Shown piece by piece: positions 16,155-25,852 of a stretch of DNA of 64,000 nt. The position numbers and the translations under genes are program-made. Source of the stretch: CAYVOV01 sp964453525 (GTDB lineage Bacteria > Chloroflexota > Dehalococcoidia > Dehalococcoidales > UBA2162). The notes beneath the pieces were generated by a model. The model saw only the letters and a program-made list of their open reading frames with translations. It did no database searches and had not been told where the DNA came from. The stretch covers positions 90,119 to 154,118 of the forward strand of contig CAYVOV010000006.1 of NCBI GenBank assembly GCA_964453525.1, read 5' to 3'. The first letter of the stretch is position 1. Every line of letters starts with the position of its first letter.

Positions 16155-18122
16155 ATGGCCAAAGACAAGTCTACTAAAAAAGACAAGACCCCCAAACCGG
16201 AAAATGTTGATAATGCCAATAATGTAGAGAATAGAGAATATACTGCCGAGGATATTCATGTCCTTGGTGGGCGGGAAGCGGTCCGCCTGCGCCCGGGAAT
16301 GTACATAGGCAGTACCGACCAGCGGGGGCTGCACCACCTCGTCTACGAGATTGTTTATAACAGTATCGATGAAGCTATGGCCGGTTCCTGCGACCGTATA
16401 AAAGTGACAATCCACGAGGATGGCTCGGTAACAGTTGAAGATAACGGACGTGGTATTCCGGTCGAAATCCACCCCACCACCAACGTATCCGCCCTGGAGA
16501 CGGTAATGACCGTTCTGCACGCCGGGGCGAAGTTCGGCGGCAAGACCTACCAGGTATCTGGCGGCTTGCACGGAGTGGGCGCCTCGGTGGTAAATGCACT
16601 TTCTGCCTGGTGCGAAGTAAATGTAAGGTTGAACGGCAAGATACACCAACAGAGATTCATCCAGGGCATACCAGAGGGTGAAGTAAAAGTCGTCGGTGAA
16701 GCTACCGATACTGGCACAACCACCAGCTTCCTTGCCGATGAGGAGATATTCGATAACGCGAAGTATGATTTCAAGACCCTGACCGAGCGGTTCCGGGAGA
16801 TGGCATACCTGAACAAGGGACTGGAGATATATATAAAAGATGAGAGAACCGATAATGAAAAGACCTTTTACTTCGAAGGCGGTATCAGCAGCTACGTCCG
16901 CCATCTCAACAGGAACAGGGATGTCCGCCACCGGCAGCCTATCTATATATCCAAAGCGGTAAACAGCACTCAGGTGGAAGCCGCACTCCAGTACAATGAC
17001 GGTTTTAACGAGACTATCTTCAGCTTCGCCAACTGTGTTAACACTGCCGATGGCGGCAGCCACCTTACCGGCTTCCGAACGGCGCTTACCCGCGTCCTGA
17101 ACGACTACGCTCACCGGAACAAACTCCTCAAGGAAGATGAGCCCAATCTCACCGGTGAGGACGTCAGAGAAGGGCTCGCTGCCGTTATCAGCGTCAAGCT
17201 GACCGACCCGCAGTTCGAGGGGCAGACTAAAGCCAAACTCGGCAATCCCGATACCAAGGGAATCGTGGAGAGCGTGGTCGGGGAGGGGTTATCACTGCAC
17301 TTCGAAGAGCACCCTGACGACCTTAAACGAATCGTTGAGAAGTGTATCCTTGCCGCCAGGGCAAGAGAAGCCGCCAGGAAAGCCCGTGACCTTATTGTAA
17401 AGAAGTCCAGCCTGCTCTCAGCCACCCTCCCCGGGAAACTAGCTGACTGCTCTGAAAAAGAGCCGTCGCTCTGTGAACTGTATCTCGTCGAGGGAGACTC
17501 TGCCGGCGGCTCGGCAAAACAGGGCAGAAATCCCCGTTTCCAGGCTATCCTGCCGCTGCGGGGTAAAATTCTTAATGTTGAAAAAGCTGCCTCCGATAAA
17601 ATGCTGGGCCACGCCGAAATCCGGGCTATAATCACCGCCCTGGGAGCCGGCATTGACGATGATTTCGACCTTTCAAAGCTCCGCTATCACCGGGTTATCC
17701 TGATGACAGACGCCGATGTGGACGGGTCACACATTCGCACCCTGCTGCTTACCTTCTTTTTCCGTCATATGGCTGAGTTGATTGATAACGAGCACCTCTA
17801 TATTGCCCAGCCGCCCCTCTATAGAGTGGCATCCGGTAAAACCCAGGAATGGGTCTATTCGGAACAGGAAAAAGATGAGGTGCTCAAGAAACTTAAAGGG
17901 GCAAGGAACGTGGGAGTCCAGCGCTACAAGGGCCTCGGTGAGATGAGCGCCGAGCAGCTCTGGGAGACAACAATGAACCCGGCTACCCGCACCCTGCTTA
18001 CCGTTAATATCGATGATGCCGCCAACGCCGACCATATATTCCATACCCTGATGGGCGAGGAGGTCCCGCCACGCAAGGCATTCATACAGGCACACGCCAA
18101 GACAGCAACCCTGGATGTTTAA
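16155..18122 (+). CDS. gyrB: DNA gyrase subunit B
   Basis: 655 residues. GHKL ATPase: EIVYNSIDEAMAG (N box), EDNGRGIPVE, GLHGVGASVVNALS. Transducer and TOPRIM domains: LVEGDSAGGSAKQGRN and MTDADVDGSHIRTLLL with the metal-binding DxD. C-terminal KGLGEMSAEQLWETTMNP is typical. About 35 residues of charged low-complexity N-terminus precede the ATPase domain. Introduces negative supercoils with GyrA, whose gene is not in the window. Monocistronic, ending in a strong hairpin terminator. Confidence 0.97.
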   Translation: MAKDKSTKKDKTPKPENVDNANNVENREYTAEDIHVLGGREAVRLRPGMYIGSTDQRGLHHLVYEIVYNSIDEAMAGSCDRIKVTIHEDGSVTVEDNGRGIPVEIHPTTNVSALETVMTVLHAGAKFGGKTYQVSGGLHGVGASVVNALSAWCEVNVRLNGKIHQQRFIQGIPEGEVKVVGEATDTGTTTSFLADEEIFDNAKYDFKTLTERFREMAYLNKGLEIYIKDERTDNEKTFYFEGGISSYVRHLNRNRDVRHRQPIYISKAVNSTQVEAALQYNDGFNETIFSFANCVNTADGGSHLTGFRTALTRVLNDYAHRNKLLKEDEPNLTGEDVREGLAAVISVKLTDPQFEGQTKAKLGNPDTKGIVESVVGEGLSLHFEEHPDDLKRIVEKCILAARAREAARKARDLIVKKSSLLSATLPGKLADCSEKEPSLCELYLVEGDSAGGSAKQGRNPRFQAILPLRGKILNVEKAASDKMLGHAEIRAIITALGAGIDDDFDLSKLRYHRVILMTDADVDGSHIRTLLLTFFFRHMAELIDNEHLYIAQPPLYRVASGKTQEWVYSEQEKDEVLKKLKGARNVGVQRYKGLGEMSAEQLWETTMNPATRTLLTVNIDDAANADHIFHTLMGEEVPPRKAFIQAHAKTATLDV

Positions 18123-18141
18123 GCGATAAATAGATGAACCG

Positions 18142-18173
18142 TAAAAGCACAGGATGTTTATCCTGTGCTTTTA
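18142..18173. terminator. Bidirectional terminator between gyrB and the flavin reductase gene
   Basis: Perfect 13-bp stem TAAAAGCACAGGA/TCCTGTGCTTTTA around a 6-nt loop. A-rich and T-rich arms on both sides suit transcription ending from either strand; the flanking genes converge here. Confidence 0.88.
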
Positions 18174-18193
18174 ATATGGCGAATAAGGCAAAT

Positions 18194-18763
18194 CTAAGCC
18201 TTCAGCTTCTTTACGAGCAGGGCGACGTTTTTGCCGAAGTTCCAGGCGATGTTCAGTCCTTCTTCATCCTTATTGACCTCGCCCTTCTCCCGGCCGAAGG
18301 CTACATTCCAGTAGGTTGAGCCGGGCATAAAGAAGCCGAGGATATGAAACCAGAACATAATCTGGGCGAAGGTAAAATTCTGCCCGGCGCGGCGGGCAAC
18401 CACCAGGGGACCGCCTACCTTTCCGGCGAAGACTCTCTTCGGACCGCCCATGTAACCGCACCTCTCCATAAACGCCTTCAGCAATGCGGTTGCCGAGCCG
18501 TAATACACCGGTGCCCCCAGGATTACGGCATCGGCCTCTTTTATCTTTGCATAGAGAGGCATCAGGTCGTCATCAATCGGGCACTTCTCCTCGCCACTTT
18601 CCCGGCAGACCATGCAGGCAGTACAGGGGCGGATATCCATTCCGGCCAGGCTAATCAGCTCCGTATCAATACCTTCCTCGGCGATAGCTTTCAGGGTATG
18701 CCTTGCCAAGATTTCCGTATTCCCGTTTTTCCTCGGACTACCGACGATTGCGACAGCTTTCAC
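18194..18763 (-). CDS. Flavodoxin-fold NAD(P)H-dependent FMN reductase / iron-sulfur flavoprotein
   Basis: 189 residues. GSPRKNGNTEILA is the FMN phosphate-binding loop, and APVYYGSATALLKAFMERCG the second flavin-contact motif. PCTACMVCRESGEEKCP supplies a C-x2-C-x2-C-x6-C cluster seen in iron-sulfur flavoproteins. Probably a cytoplasmic electron-transfer flavoprotein; partner unknown. Convergent with gyrB. Confidence 0.88.
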   Translation of the reverse strand: MKAVAIVGSPRKNGNTEILARHTLKAIAEEGIDTELISLAGMDIRPCTACMVCRESGEEKCPIDDDLMPLYAKIKEADAVILGAPVYYGSATALLKAFMERCGYMGGPKRVFAGKVGGPLVVARRAGQNFTFAQIMFWFHILGFFMPGSTYWNVAFGREKGEVNKDEEGLNIAWNFGKNVALLVKKLKA

Positions 18764-19043
18764 TTCTTATCTCCTATATTTTTAATAACCCCATCCCCTG
18801 TATCCCCTTCCCCTTAGAAAGGTAAAGAGGAATGATTTTTAGACGAAGGGGTTTCGCCCCTCTTAACACCCCGTGTTTTTCAATCAAATAGATTTCTTTT
18901 TTACCTCTCCCTTTGGTAAAGGGATTCATCCTGAAGAACTCTTCATGAAGTATAGCGAGAGGGATTCATATAATCCCCCTTAGTCCCCCTTTAATAAAGG
19001 GGGATAATACTCAGCGTCTTATTTACAAGTACAGCACACCTTC
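18764..19043. repeat. Non-coding spacer with repeats related to the rplW-rplB insert
   Basis: Contains ataaccccatcccctgtatcc (about 18784-18804), matching the rplB-side spacer, ggggtttcgcccct (about 18847-18860), and ccccctttaataaaggggg (about 18990-19008), a strong palindrome. No gene seen. Confidence 0.55.
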
Positions 19044-19655
19044 TTACGTTTCCTTCTTTATATATAACTTATGCTGCCTGATATAATGTTCTACCGGCTC
19101 CGGCACCAGATGGCTAATGGGTAAGCCCTGAGCAACCCGCTGACGGATATCGGTGGCACTGACGTCCACGTTCGGCTCATCCAGTATTATTACGTTCCCT
19201 GATAATCCGGGCACTTCTTTTTCCAGAGTATCCAGGTCCGGGACAGCGCAGCCCGGCCGGGGAACCGCCACCAGGCGGCAGGCCTGAATCAGCCGTTCCG
19301 GCTCCTTCCACAGGTGAAAACTGGCCAGATTATCACAACCCATTATGAAAAATATCTCGCTGTCATCTCCAATCAGGTCGCGCAATTCGGACACGGTATC
19401 AATTGTATAGGAGGGTCCTATCCGGTTCATCTCTATTGTGGACAGCCTGAAATCAGGATAGCCGGCAATAGCCAGACGTACCATCTCAACGCGGTGCTCT
19501 ACGGCCGTTATACAATTCTCTTCCTTTAGAGGTGTTTGAGCCGCCGGCATAAATATGACCTCGGCCAGTTCCAGACGAACTCTTGCCGCCTCAGCCACGA
19601 CAATATGGCCTTTGTGAACCGGGTCAAACGTACCACCCATCAAACCAATATTCAT
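19044..19655 (-). CDS. nadD: Nicotinate-mononucleotide adenylyltransferase
   Basis: 203 residues. GGTFDPVHKGHIVVAE is the nucleotidyltransferase HxGH-type loop, and VSATDIRQRVAQGLPISHLV the C-terminal ISxTxxR-type motif. Converts nicotinate mononucleotide and ATP to deamido-NAD. Lies 21 nt downstream of obgE, a common pairing, so cotranscribed. Confidence 0.95.
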   Translation of the reverse strand: MNIGLMGGTFDPVHKGHIVVAEAARVRLELAEVIFMPAAQTPLKEENCITAVEHRVEMVRLAIAGYPDFRLSTIEMNRIGPSYTIDTVSELRDLIGDDSEIFFIMGCDNLASFHLWKEPERLIQACRLVAVPRPGCAVPDLDTLEKEVPGLSGNVIILDEPNVDVSATDIRQRVAQGLPISHLVPEPVEHYIRQHKLYIKKET

Positions 19656-19676
19656 TATCAGACCTCTGGATATATA

Positions 19677-20939
19677 TTACCACTCCCACTCGAATTCGCC
19701 ACATCGGACTTTATCACCCGGTTTAATCCCCGCCTTTTCCAGCGCCCTGCTCACTCCCTGCTTCTCCATCGGTCTCAAGAGCTGCCGGCGTACCTCGGGA
19801 TTTGCTAGGTCCACCCTAGCGATAATACGCTCAAGTTCCGGCGCCGTAACAATAAAGATATTATCCTCTTTATGGACGCTGACGCCGGCACCTCTTGGCT
19901 GAGGTCGGAACACCACTCTGGGAGCCTGCTTATCTGCTTCCGCCGCGGCTTCTGTCTTCTTCAGCACTTTAACTGCCTCCGCAACAAGCCCGGCTATGCC
20001 TTCGCCCTCGATTGCAGAAATGAAGAGCACCGGTATTCCTGCATCATTGAACGTCTTCCTTATCTCTTCTATCCGGGCGCTTACTGCCGGTAAATCTATT
20101 TTGTTCACCGCCACTACCTGAGGTTTTTGAGCAAGGGTCGTGTCAAAGAGGCTGAGCTCGGTACTAACCCGCAGCATATCTTCCACTGGAGATTCAGAGG
20201 TGCCGTCTATCAGATGAACAAGTATCTTGGTCCGCATAATGTGACGCAGGAAATCGTGTCCGAGACCTTTGCCGAGATGAGCGCCTTCGATAAGTCCCGG
20301 AATTTCAGCCAGAATATAACTGTCCGGTCCCGCTTCCACTGCGCCCAGCACAGGCTCTAGGGTAGTGAAAGGATAATCAGCTATCCTGGGAGTAGCCGCC
20401 GATGCCGCAGCCAGCAGGGTTGACTTGCCGGCATTGGGAAAACCTATTATGCCGATATCGGCAATTAATCTTAGCTCAAGCGTCAGCGAGAGCTCATCAC
20501 CAGGCTCTCCCTTCTGAGCAATTCGCGGAGTCTGGTTCGTTGACGAGGCGAAGTGCACATTACCCAGGCCCCCTCTGCCACCTGCTGCCACCACCTCCTT
20601 CTTACCCGACTGCACGCAATCCGCAATAAGAGCGCCGCTTTCACCCGCATTGTCCGTTATCATGGTACCTACCGGAACCCTCAATACAAGGTCTTCTCCC
20701 CTCTTACCATGCTTCTTCTGACCCTTGCCATTTTCACCTTTACCGGCCCGGTAAAGCCTGTTCTGCCTGAAGGCACGCAGACCGCTAATTCCCGAATCAG
20801 CCAGCATTACTATGTCTCCGCCAGCGCCACCATCACCACCGTCAGGACCACCAAAGGGCACATATTTCTCATGACGGAAACTTATGGCTCCATCACCACC
20901 ATCACCGGCTTTTACCCGGATTACTACCTTATCAAACAA
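19677..20939 (-). CDS. obgE: GTPase Obg
   Basis: 420 residues. Residues 1-155 are the glycine-rich Obg fold (VKAGDGGDGAISFRHEKYVP, DGGDGGAGGDI). The G domain has GFPNAGKSTLL and NKID. Residues 345-420 form the OCT domain ending RCGEFEWEW. Ribosome-associated assembly and stress GTPase. The upstream 206 nt to dnaA contain an AT-rich stretch around 20985 (attaatattattaat) but no DnaA boxes. Confidence 0.96.
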   Translation of the reverse strand: MFDKVVIRVKAGDGGDGAISFRHEKYVPFGGPDGGDGGAGGDIVMLADSGISGLRAFRQNRLYRAGKGENGKGQKKHGKRGEDLVLRVPVGTMITDNAGESGALIADCVQSGKKEVVAAGGRGGLGNVHFASSTNQTPRIAQKGEPGDELSLTLELRLIADIGIIGFPNAGKSTLLAAASAATPRIADYPFTTLEPVLGAVEAGPDSYILAEIPGLIEGAHLGKGLGHDFLRHIMRTKILVHLIDGTSESPVEDMLRVSTELSLFDTTLAQKPQVVAVNKIDLPAVSARIEEIRKTFNDAGIPVLFISAIEGEGIAGLVAEAVKVLKKTEAAAEADKQAPRVVFRPQPRGAGVSVHKEDNIFIVTAPELERIIARVDLANPEVRRQLLRPMEKQGVSRALEKAGIKPGDKVRCGEFEWEW

Positions 20940-21145
20940 CGTTAAACCCTATCACTCTACTATATGCCATTAATGTATAGATATATTAATATTATTAATA
21001 GTATCATGAATTCAGCGGGGTTAAAATTCACCGGGTATATAGCCCGATAGACCGGGAAGTGAAGCTGACTTTTTTAAACTTATCAAACGGTGGTGCTGCT
21101 TTTTAAAAAATTGAAAGTAGTGAGGAAAAATATTGGAAACTTGAG

Positions 21146-22504
21146 TTAAATGCCTACCTGTGATGTCTGGTTCAGGTCCCGCCGGATATCAAAAATTCTG
21201 CGTTTCAGGGAGGGGCTGTTTTTCATGCCGCCGGCAATTTTTTGATAAGCATGGCTGACGGTTGCCGGTGTTCTTCCGCCGAGTTCCTTACCAATCTCGG
21301 CAAGAGAGTAGTCGGTCTCCTGCCGGATAAGGTACATCGCTACCTGCCGGGCGAGGGCAGTTAATTCGTCCCGCTTCCGGCTTTTCAAGTCGGACGGCGG
21401 CAGCTGAAAATGGTTGACTACGGCTTCCATTATCAAGCCGGGTGTAACGGGTAGAGTTTGCGGTTCGTTATCAGCAGTGTCCTTAAGTACCCTGGCTGCC
21501 AGTTCAGGGGTGAGCATAGCTCTAACCAATCTGGAGTAGGTAATTACTCTGTTCAATGAACCTTCAAGCTCCCTGATGCTCTGCTTTATCTTGAGGGCAA
21601 TGAACTCGAGGACATTGGCAGGGATTTCAACTCCCTGCTGTTCCGCTTTGGCTTGCAGGATTGCCAGGCGAGTATCGTAATCAGGCTTTCGAATGTCGGT
21701 GACCAGACCCCATTCGAAGCGGGAGCACAGGCGTCCCTGCAATGACGGTATCGACCTGGGAGAACGGTCGCAGGTAACCGCTATCTGGTGGTTGGAGTTG
21801 TGCAGTTCGTCGAAAGTATGGAAAAAGTTTTCCTCGGTCTGTGTCTTACCGCTGAAAAACTGAACGTCATCCACAAGCAGCATATCAACATTCCGGTACT
21901 TCTTGCGGAACTCTTCCGTTTTTTTCTCCTTGAGAGCGCTCATTAACTGGTTTGTATACTCTTCAGCCCTGACATACATTACTTTCATCTCACCGGCTAA
22001 AGCCGCATGACCGATGGCGTGCAGTAAATGCGTCTTTCCGAGTCCGGCCTTGCCGTAAATAAACAGGGGGTTGTAGCTGTTACCCGGGTTCTCAGCTACG
22101 CCAACGGCAGCAGCGTAAGCAAGTTGATTTGAACTGCCGACGACGAAGGAGTCGAAGGTGTACTTGGGATTAAACAGGGGAAGGCTTGATTGCTGAGCGG
22201 GAGCAGGTTTCCCCCGGCTTTTATAAGCCGGCGCCAGTTTTTGATGGTTTGTGTTTACCTGAAATTGTACCTGTACTTCCCGGTTGACGATGCCGGTAAG
22301 CACTTTTTCAATCAGTGAACGCTGGTTTTTGCCCAGGTATTCGGCAACAAAGGTATTCGGTACGCCGATGACGAACTCATCTTCTTTGTAGCTTAAACCG
22401 ATTGTCTTTTCCAGCCAGGTGCGGTAATTCGATTTGTTTACCTGGATTTGCAGCTCGCCCAGAGCAGCTTCCCAGAGCTTTTCTACCGGTCTTGATTCTG
22501 TCAA
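21146..22504 (-). CDS. dnaA: Chromosomal replication initiator DnaA
   Basis: About 452 residues from TTG 22504, which has GGAG 7 nt upstream and gives MTESRPVEKLWEAALGELQ; the frame is open to a GTG at 22564. Domain I precedes a Pro/Gln-rich linker. The AAA+ domain has GKAGLGKTHLL (Walker A), LLVDDVQFF (Walker B) and the domain IV signature GGRTPATVSHAYQKI. Length fits the family. Unlike many genomes it has neither dnaN nor gyrB directly beside it (gyrB is 3 kb away) and no DnaA box cluster in either flank. Confidence 0.96.
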   Translation of the reverse strand: MTESRPVEKLWEAALGELQIQVNKSNYRTWLEKTIGLSYKEDEFVIGVPNTFVAEYLGKNQRSLIEKVLTGIVNREVQVQFQVNTNHQKLAPAYKSRGKPAPAQQSSLPLFNPKYTFDSFVVGSSNQLAYAAAVGVAENPGNSYNPLFIYGKAGLGKTHLLHAIGHAALAGEMKVMYVRAEEYTNQLMSALKEKKTEEFRKKYRNVDMLLVDDVQFFSGKTQTEENFFHTFDELHNSNHQIAVTCDRSPRSIPSLQGRLCSRFEWGLVTDIRKPDYDTRLAILQAKAEQQGVEIPANVLEFIALKIKQSIRELEGSLNRVITYSRLVRAMLTPELAARVLKDTADNEPQTLPVTPGLIMEAVVNHFQLPPSDLKSRKRDELTALARQVAMYLIRQETDYSLAEIGKELGGRTPATVSHAYQKIAGGMKNSPSLKRRIFDIRRDLNQTSQVGI

Positions 22505-22823
22505 ATTCTTCTCCACGTTTTTCAATCTTAAAACTCTGTCCCAGATTTTCGAAGCTCTAATCACCCTTATTAAGGGGTACTACGCTGCCTGTCGGGGTGG
22601 AGGAAAACAGAATTATATTTACGTGAAACAGTTAAAATAATACCAGACCTCTCCTAAAGGATGGCAAGGCTTTTGATGGCAACTGATAGTCGGTTTCAAC
22701 CGGTGGTTTCTCTTGGAAGGTCTGCCAGACTCCCTTTTTTATCTAATTATTAACGGATAGCTTTGGATATTTTTGTTGTTATTAAAAAATTCCGGTGATA
22801 CAATTATCGGCGGGAGGTCCAGA
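22505..22823. other. Divergent control region between dnaA and fmt
   Basis: 319 nt. Candidate long imperfect dyad: agacct (about 22644) and aggtct (about 22717) around a small cggtt-tc-aaccg palindrome (about 22691-22702). No match to TTATCCACA was seen, so there is no sequence support for oriC here. No gene is called. Confidence 0.4.
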
Positions 22824-23765
22824 TTGCGAATCGTTTTTATGGGTACTCCTGAGTTCAGCGTTACCCCTCTTCAACACCTCGTTCTCAATCAATACGAGGT
22901 AGCAGCTGTTTGTACCCAGCCTGACCGGATGGCGGGCAGGGGACGCTCCCTTGCCTCTTCACCAGTGAAGAAAGTCGCTGAAGAACTGGGGCTGCCGGTA
23001 ATACAGCCGGTAAACTTAAAGAAAGAAGATGTCGTGGTGGAGCTGGCAGACCTTAGACCGGATATTATCGTTGTTGCCGCCTTCGGTCAAATCCTGCCTC
23101 AGTCGGTACTGGATATTCCTGAATTCGGATGTGTTAATCTGCACCCATCGCTGCTGCCTGAATACAGGGGGGCTTCACCGGTTGCTGCGGCGATTCTGGG
23201 AGGTAATGAGTTTACCGGCGTCAGCATGATGCTTATGGACGCTGGAATGGATACCGGTCCGGTACTGGCTCAGGCGCAGATACCTGTCGCGGACTGGGAT
23301 ACTACCGGTTCTCTAACCTCCAAACTATCGCTTATTGCCGCCCAGCTACTGCTTGACGTCTTACCTTCCTGGGTAAAGGGTGAGATTACTCCCCGACCCC
23401 AGAATGATGACGAAGCTACCTATTGCGGTACGATTACCAAGGAAGAAGGCGAGATTGACTGGCGTCTTCCGGCGGTGGCTCTCTGGCGGCGGGTACGCGC
23501 CTTTCAGCCCTGGCCCGGCTGCTACACCCGGTGGCAGGGAAAGCAGCTGAAAATAATCGAGGCGGTGCCTCTGTCGGTGAAGAAAGCCCTCGGGACGGGA
23601 CAGGTGGTGGCGGTTGGAAAGGAGAAAGTGGGATTCGGAGTTGGTACCGGAGAGGGGGTTCTCGGAGTATTGGAGGTCCAGCTCGAAGGTAAGCGGGCGA
23701 TGTCTGCTGTGGAATTTTTACGGGGGCAGCAAAAGCTTATCGGGGCGGTATTGCCTTCGGACTAG
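22824..23765 (+). CDS. fmt: Methionyl-tRNA formyltransferase
   Basis: 313 residues from TTG 22824, chosen because GGGAGG ends 6 nt upstream and the product starts at the conserved RIVFMGTPEFSV; the open frame extends further without a better signal. The formyl-transfer site is LHPSLLPEYRGASPV, with the His and the downstream GMDTGPVL (catalytic Asp). C-terminal tRNA-binding domain present. Formylates initiator Met-tRNA. Followed 13 nt later by mazG. Confidence 0.95.
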   Translation: MRIVFMGTPEFSVTPLQHLVLNQYEVAAVCTQPDRMAGRGRSLASSPVKKVAEELGLPVIQPVNLKKEDVVVELADLRPDIIVVAAFGQILPQSVLDIPEFGCVNLHPSLLPEYRGASPVAAAILGGNEFTGVSMMLMDAGMDTGPVLAQAQIPVADWDTTGSLTSKLSLIAAQLLLDVLPSWVKGEITPRPQNDDEATYCGTITKEEGEIDWRLPAVALWRRVRAFQPWPGCYTRWQGKQLKIIEAVPLSVKKALGTGQVVAVGKEKVGFGVGTGEGVLGVLEVQLEGKRAMSAVEFLRGQQKLIGAVLPSD

Positions 23766-23778
23766 TGAAAGGATTGAT

Positions 23779-24567
23779 ATGAAAAATAACACATCGGTAC
23801 CCGGTGACCTGAGCAGATGGCAGACTCTTGTGGATATAATCGCCAGACTGCGGGCGCCTGACGGCTGCCCCTGGGACAGAAAGCAGACCCATTCTTCTCT
23901 GCGGACGAACCTGCTGGAGGAGTGCTACGAGGCACTGGCGGCACTTGACGAGGGTGACGCCGCTAAGCTCCGTGAGGAGCTTGGAGACCTGATGCTACAG
24001 ATTGTTCTTCATACCCAGATTGCCTCCGAAGCCGGTGAGTTTGAAATGGATGATGTAATAGAAAGTATTAATGCCAAGCTGGTCCACCGCCATCCCCATA
24101 TCTTCGGTTCGGCCACGGTGGAGAATGCCGAGGAGGTAGCGCATAACTGGGAAGTCCTGAAACGGGAGGAAAGGGGAGAGGATACCTCTCTACTGGAAAG
24201 CGTACCGAAGCAACTACCGGCGCTTGGTTACAGCCAGGAGATACAGCACAGGGTGGCGCAGGCGGGATTCGACTGGGAAAACATCGATGGCGTAATCGAT
24301 AAGCTTGCCGAGGAGGTCGGCGAGTTAAAAGAAAGCTCCGGGGAGGAAAAAGCGGAGGAGTTCGGCGACCTGCTATTTACACTGGTCAACATCGCCCGGC
24401 GGATGGGAATCGATTCGGAGTCGGCACTTAGGGAAGCCAACAGGAAATTCTACCGCCGATTTTCCCGAATGGAAGACCTCTGCCGCCAGCGCGGAGTCAC
24501 CTTCGCCGACCTCTCCTTCGATGAACAAAACGCCCTCTGGGAAGAGGCAAAGAAGACCCGGGATTGA
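23779..24567 (+). CDS. mazG: Nucleoside triphosphate pyrophosphohydrolase MazG
   Basis: 262 residues from ATG 23779 (AAAGGA upstream); the frame is open further back but overlaps fmt. Two MazG domains: the first has EECYEALAALDEGD and EELGDLML (ExxE and ExxD Mg ligands), the second AEEVGELKES and EEFGDLLFTLV. Hydrolyses non-canonical or excess NTPs. Cotranscribed with fmt. Confidence 0.94.
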   Translation: MKNNTSVPGDLSRWQTLVDIIARLRAPDGCPWDRKQTHSSLRTNLLEECYEALAALDEGDAAKLREELGDLMLQIVLHTQIASEAGEFEMDDVIESINAKLVHRHPHIFGSATVENAEEVAHNWEVLKREERGEDTSLLESVPKQLPALGYSQEIQHRVAQAGFDWENIDGVIDKLAEEVGELKESSGEEKAEEFGDLLFTLVNIARRMGIDSESALREANRKFYRRFSRMEDLCRQRGVTFADLSFDEQNALWEEAKKTRD

Positions 24568-24634
24568 AATTACCGGTCCGCCGAAGGGGACGGTAGTCGG
24601 GACTATTCGACTTTACAAACAGGACTGGCATAAA

Positions 24635-25852
24635 CTATCCACTCCTGAGGTTCTGGATAATTTCCCTCAAGCCAGGTCTTTTCCCGTACATTAGTAAATA
24701 AATCCTGAAAATCCTGATAGCTACAAATAATGCTCCAGCGATTGAGAGTCCCAGCACCACGATACTGACCACCATTTGCCAGATAGGAACGTCACTCACG
24801 CCCATCCTCAGCATTGTTGTCACGGGAGCCGTAACAGGGAAAATGGTGAGAACTACCCAGATTGGACTGTTCGGGAATATGAATAATAAAGAGCTGAACC
24901 AGAAGGGTATAAACACGGGCATTGTCAGAGTCATAAGCAGCTGCTGTCCTTCATGGGTATTGGTGCTGATAGCGCCGATACCCGCTGAAACCACGACAAA
25001 GAACAGATAACCCAGAATGAAATAGACCAGCCCCAGAACGATGAAGTTGCTTGGTATTTGTATCGCGCTGAAAAAGCTGCCGAAAGTGGACGAAGCCAGA
25101 TTCAACAGGAGTGGAAGCGAGACCAGCCAAACGGCCACCTGTATCAGTCCGGCGGCGCCCAGTCCCAGAACTTTTCCCGTAATTAACTGCCGCGTGGAAA
25201 TGGAGGACAGCAGTACTTCAATGAGACGGTTCTCCTTCTCTTCCACCAGCCCTGAGAGCATATAACTGGCAGAGAAAATAATGGAGAAGGCGAGAAGAAA
25301 GCTGAAAAGCGCCGGAACGATAATATTCCCCCATCCACCCTGCTCTGTAGCCACGGCTCCAGTTTCCGTAAGTCTGGTGGTAAGCAGATTCAATGGTGCA
25401 TCTATTACGTATATAGTGTCGTGGGGCACTTTACCAGCTAATATGTTGCTCGTCAGGAATCTTTTAATGGCGGCAACAGTAGGCTGGGGAGTCTCTGGCT
25501 GTTTCTCCAGTGTATAATGATTAATCACTCCGGTGGAGGCGTAATCCCGCGGAATGACAAAATACTCTGAGATATCGTCGTTGATCAGGGCTTTGGTCGC
25601 ATCATCCTGCGTATTGTAGCGGACCAGTTCTATATGCCCTTGGGCAGTATACTGGTCGAATCCACCGACCTCATCAATATACCCGATGATGGTCGTTTCT
25701 ACTTCTGTCGGCTCGATAATTGCGGATACAAGCTGGATGATGCCTATGGCAATGAGGGCTAAGACCGGCACGATAAGGGTCATAATTATGAACCCTTTCC
25801 TCTTTATCGTATGCAGGAATTCATGACCGAATATCAACCGAGTCTTATTCAT
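24635..25852 (-). CDS. ABC-2 type exporter permease (NatB-like)
   Basis: 405 residues. One N-terminal membrane helix (GFIIMTLIVPVLALIAIGII) is followed by a ~150-residue extracytoplasmic domain and five or six C-terminal helices. MLSGLVEEKENRLIEVLLSS is the ABC-2 (CcmB/NatB-type) cytoplasmic motif contacting the ATPase. Overlaps the ATPase gene by 8 nt. Substrate unknown; Na+ or drug export are family options. Confidence 0.9.
   Translation of the reverse strand: MNKTRLIFGHEFLHTIKRKGFIIMTLIVPVLALIAIGIIQLVSAIIEPTEVETTIIGYIDEVGGFDQYTAQGHIELVRYNTQDDATKALINDDISEYFVIPRDYASTGVINHYTLEKQPETPQPTVAAIKRFLTSNILAGKVPHDTIYVIDAPLNLLTTRLTETGAVATEQGGWGNIIVPALFSFLLAFSIIFSASYMLSGLVEEKENRLIEVLLSSISTRQLITGKVLGLGAAGLIQVAVWLVSLPLLLNLASSTFGSFFSAIQIPSNFIVLGLVYFILGYLFFVVVSAGIGAISTNTHEGQQLLMTLTMPVFIPFWFSSLLFIFPNSPIWVVLTIFPVTAPVTTMLRMGVSDVPIWQMVVSIVVLGLSIAGALFVAIRIFRIYLLMYGKRPGLREIIQNLRSG

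Noticed and set aside
16143..17114. 323-codon open frame opposite gyrB
   Set aside because: Shadow of gyrB on the antisense strand; composition and motifs are meaningless, while gyrB has every family motif.
20940..22823. Replication origin around dnaA
   Set aside because: No cluster of TTATCCACA-type boxes in either dnaA flank; the AT-rich patch near 20985 alone is not enough.
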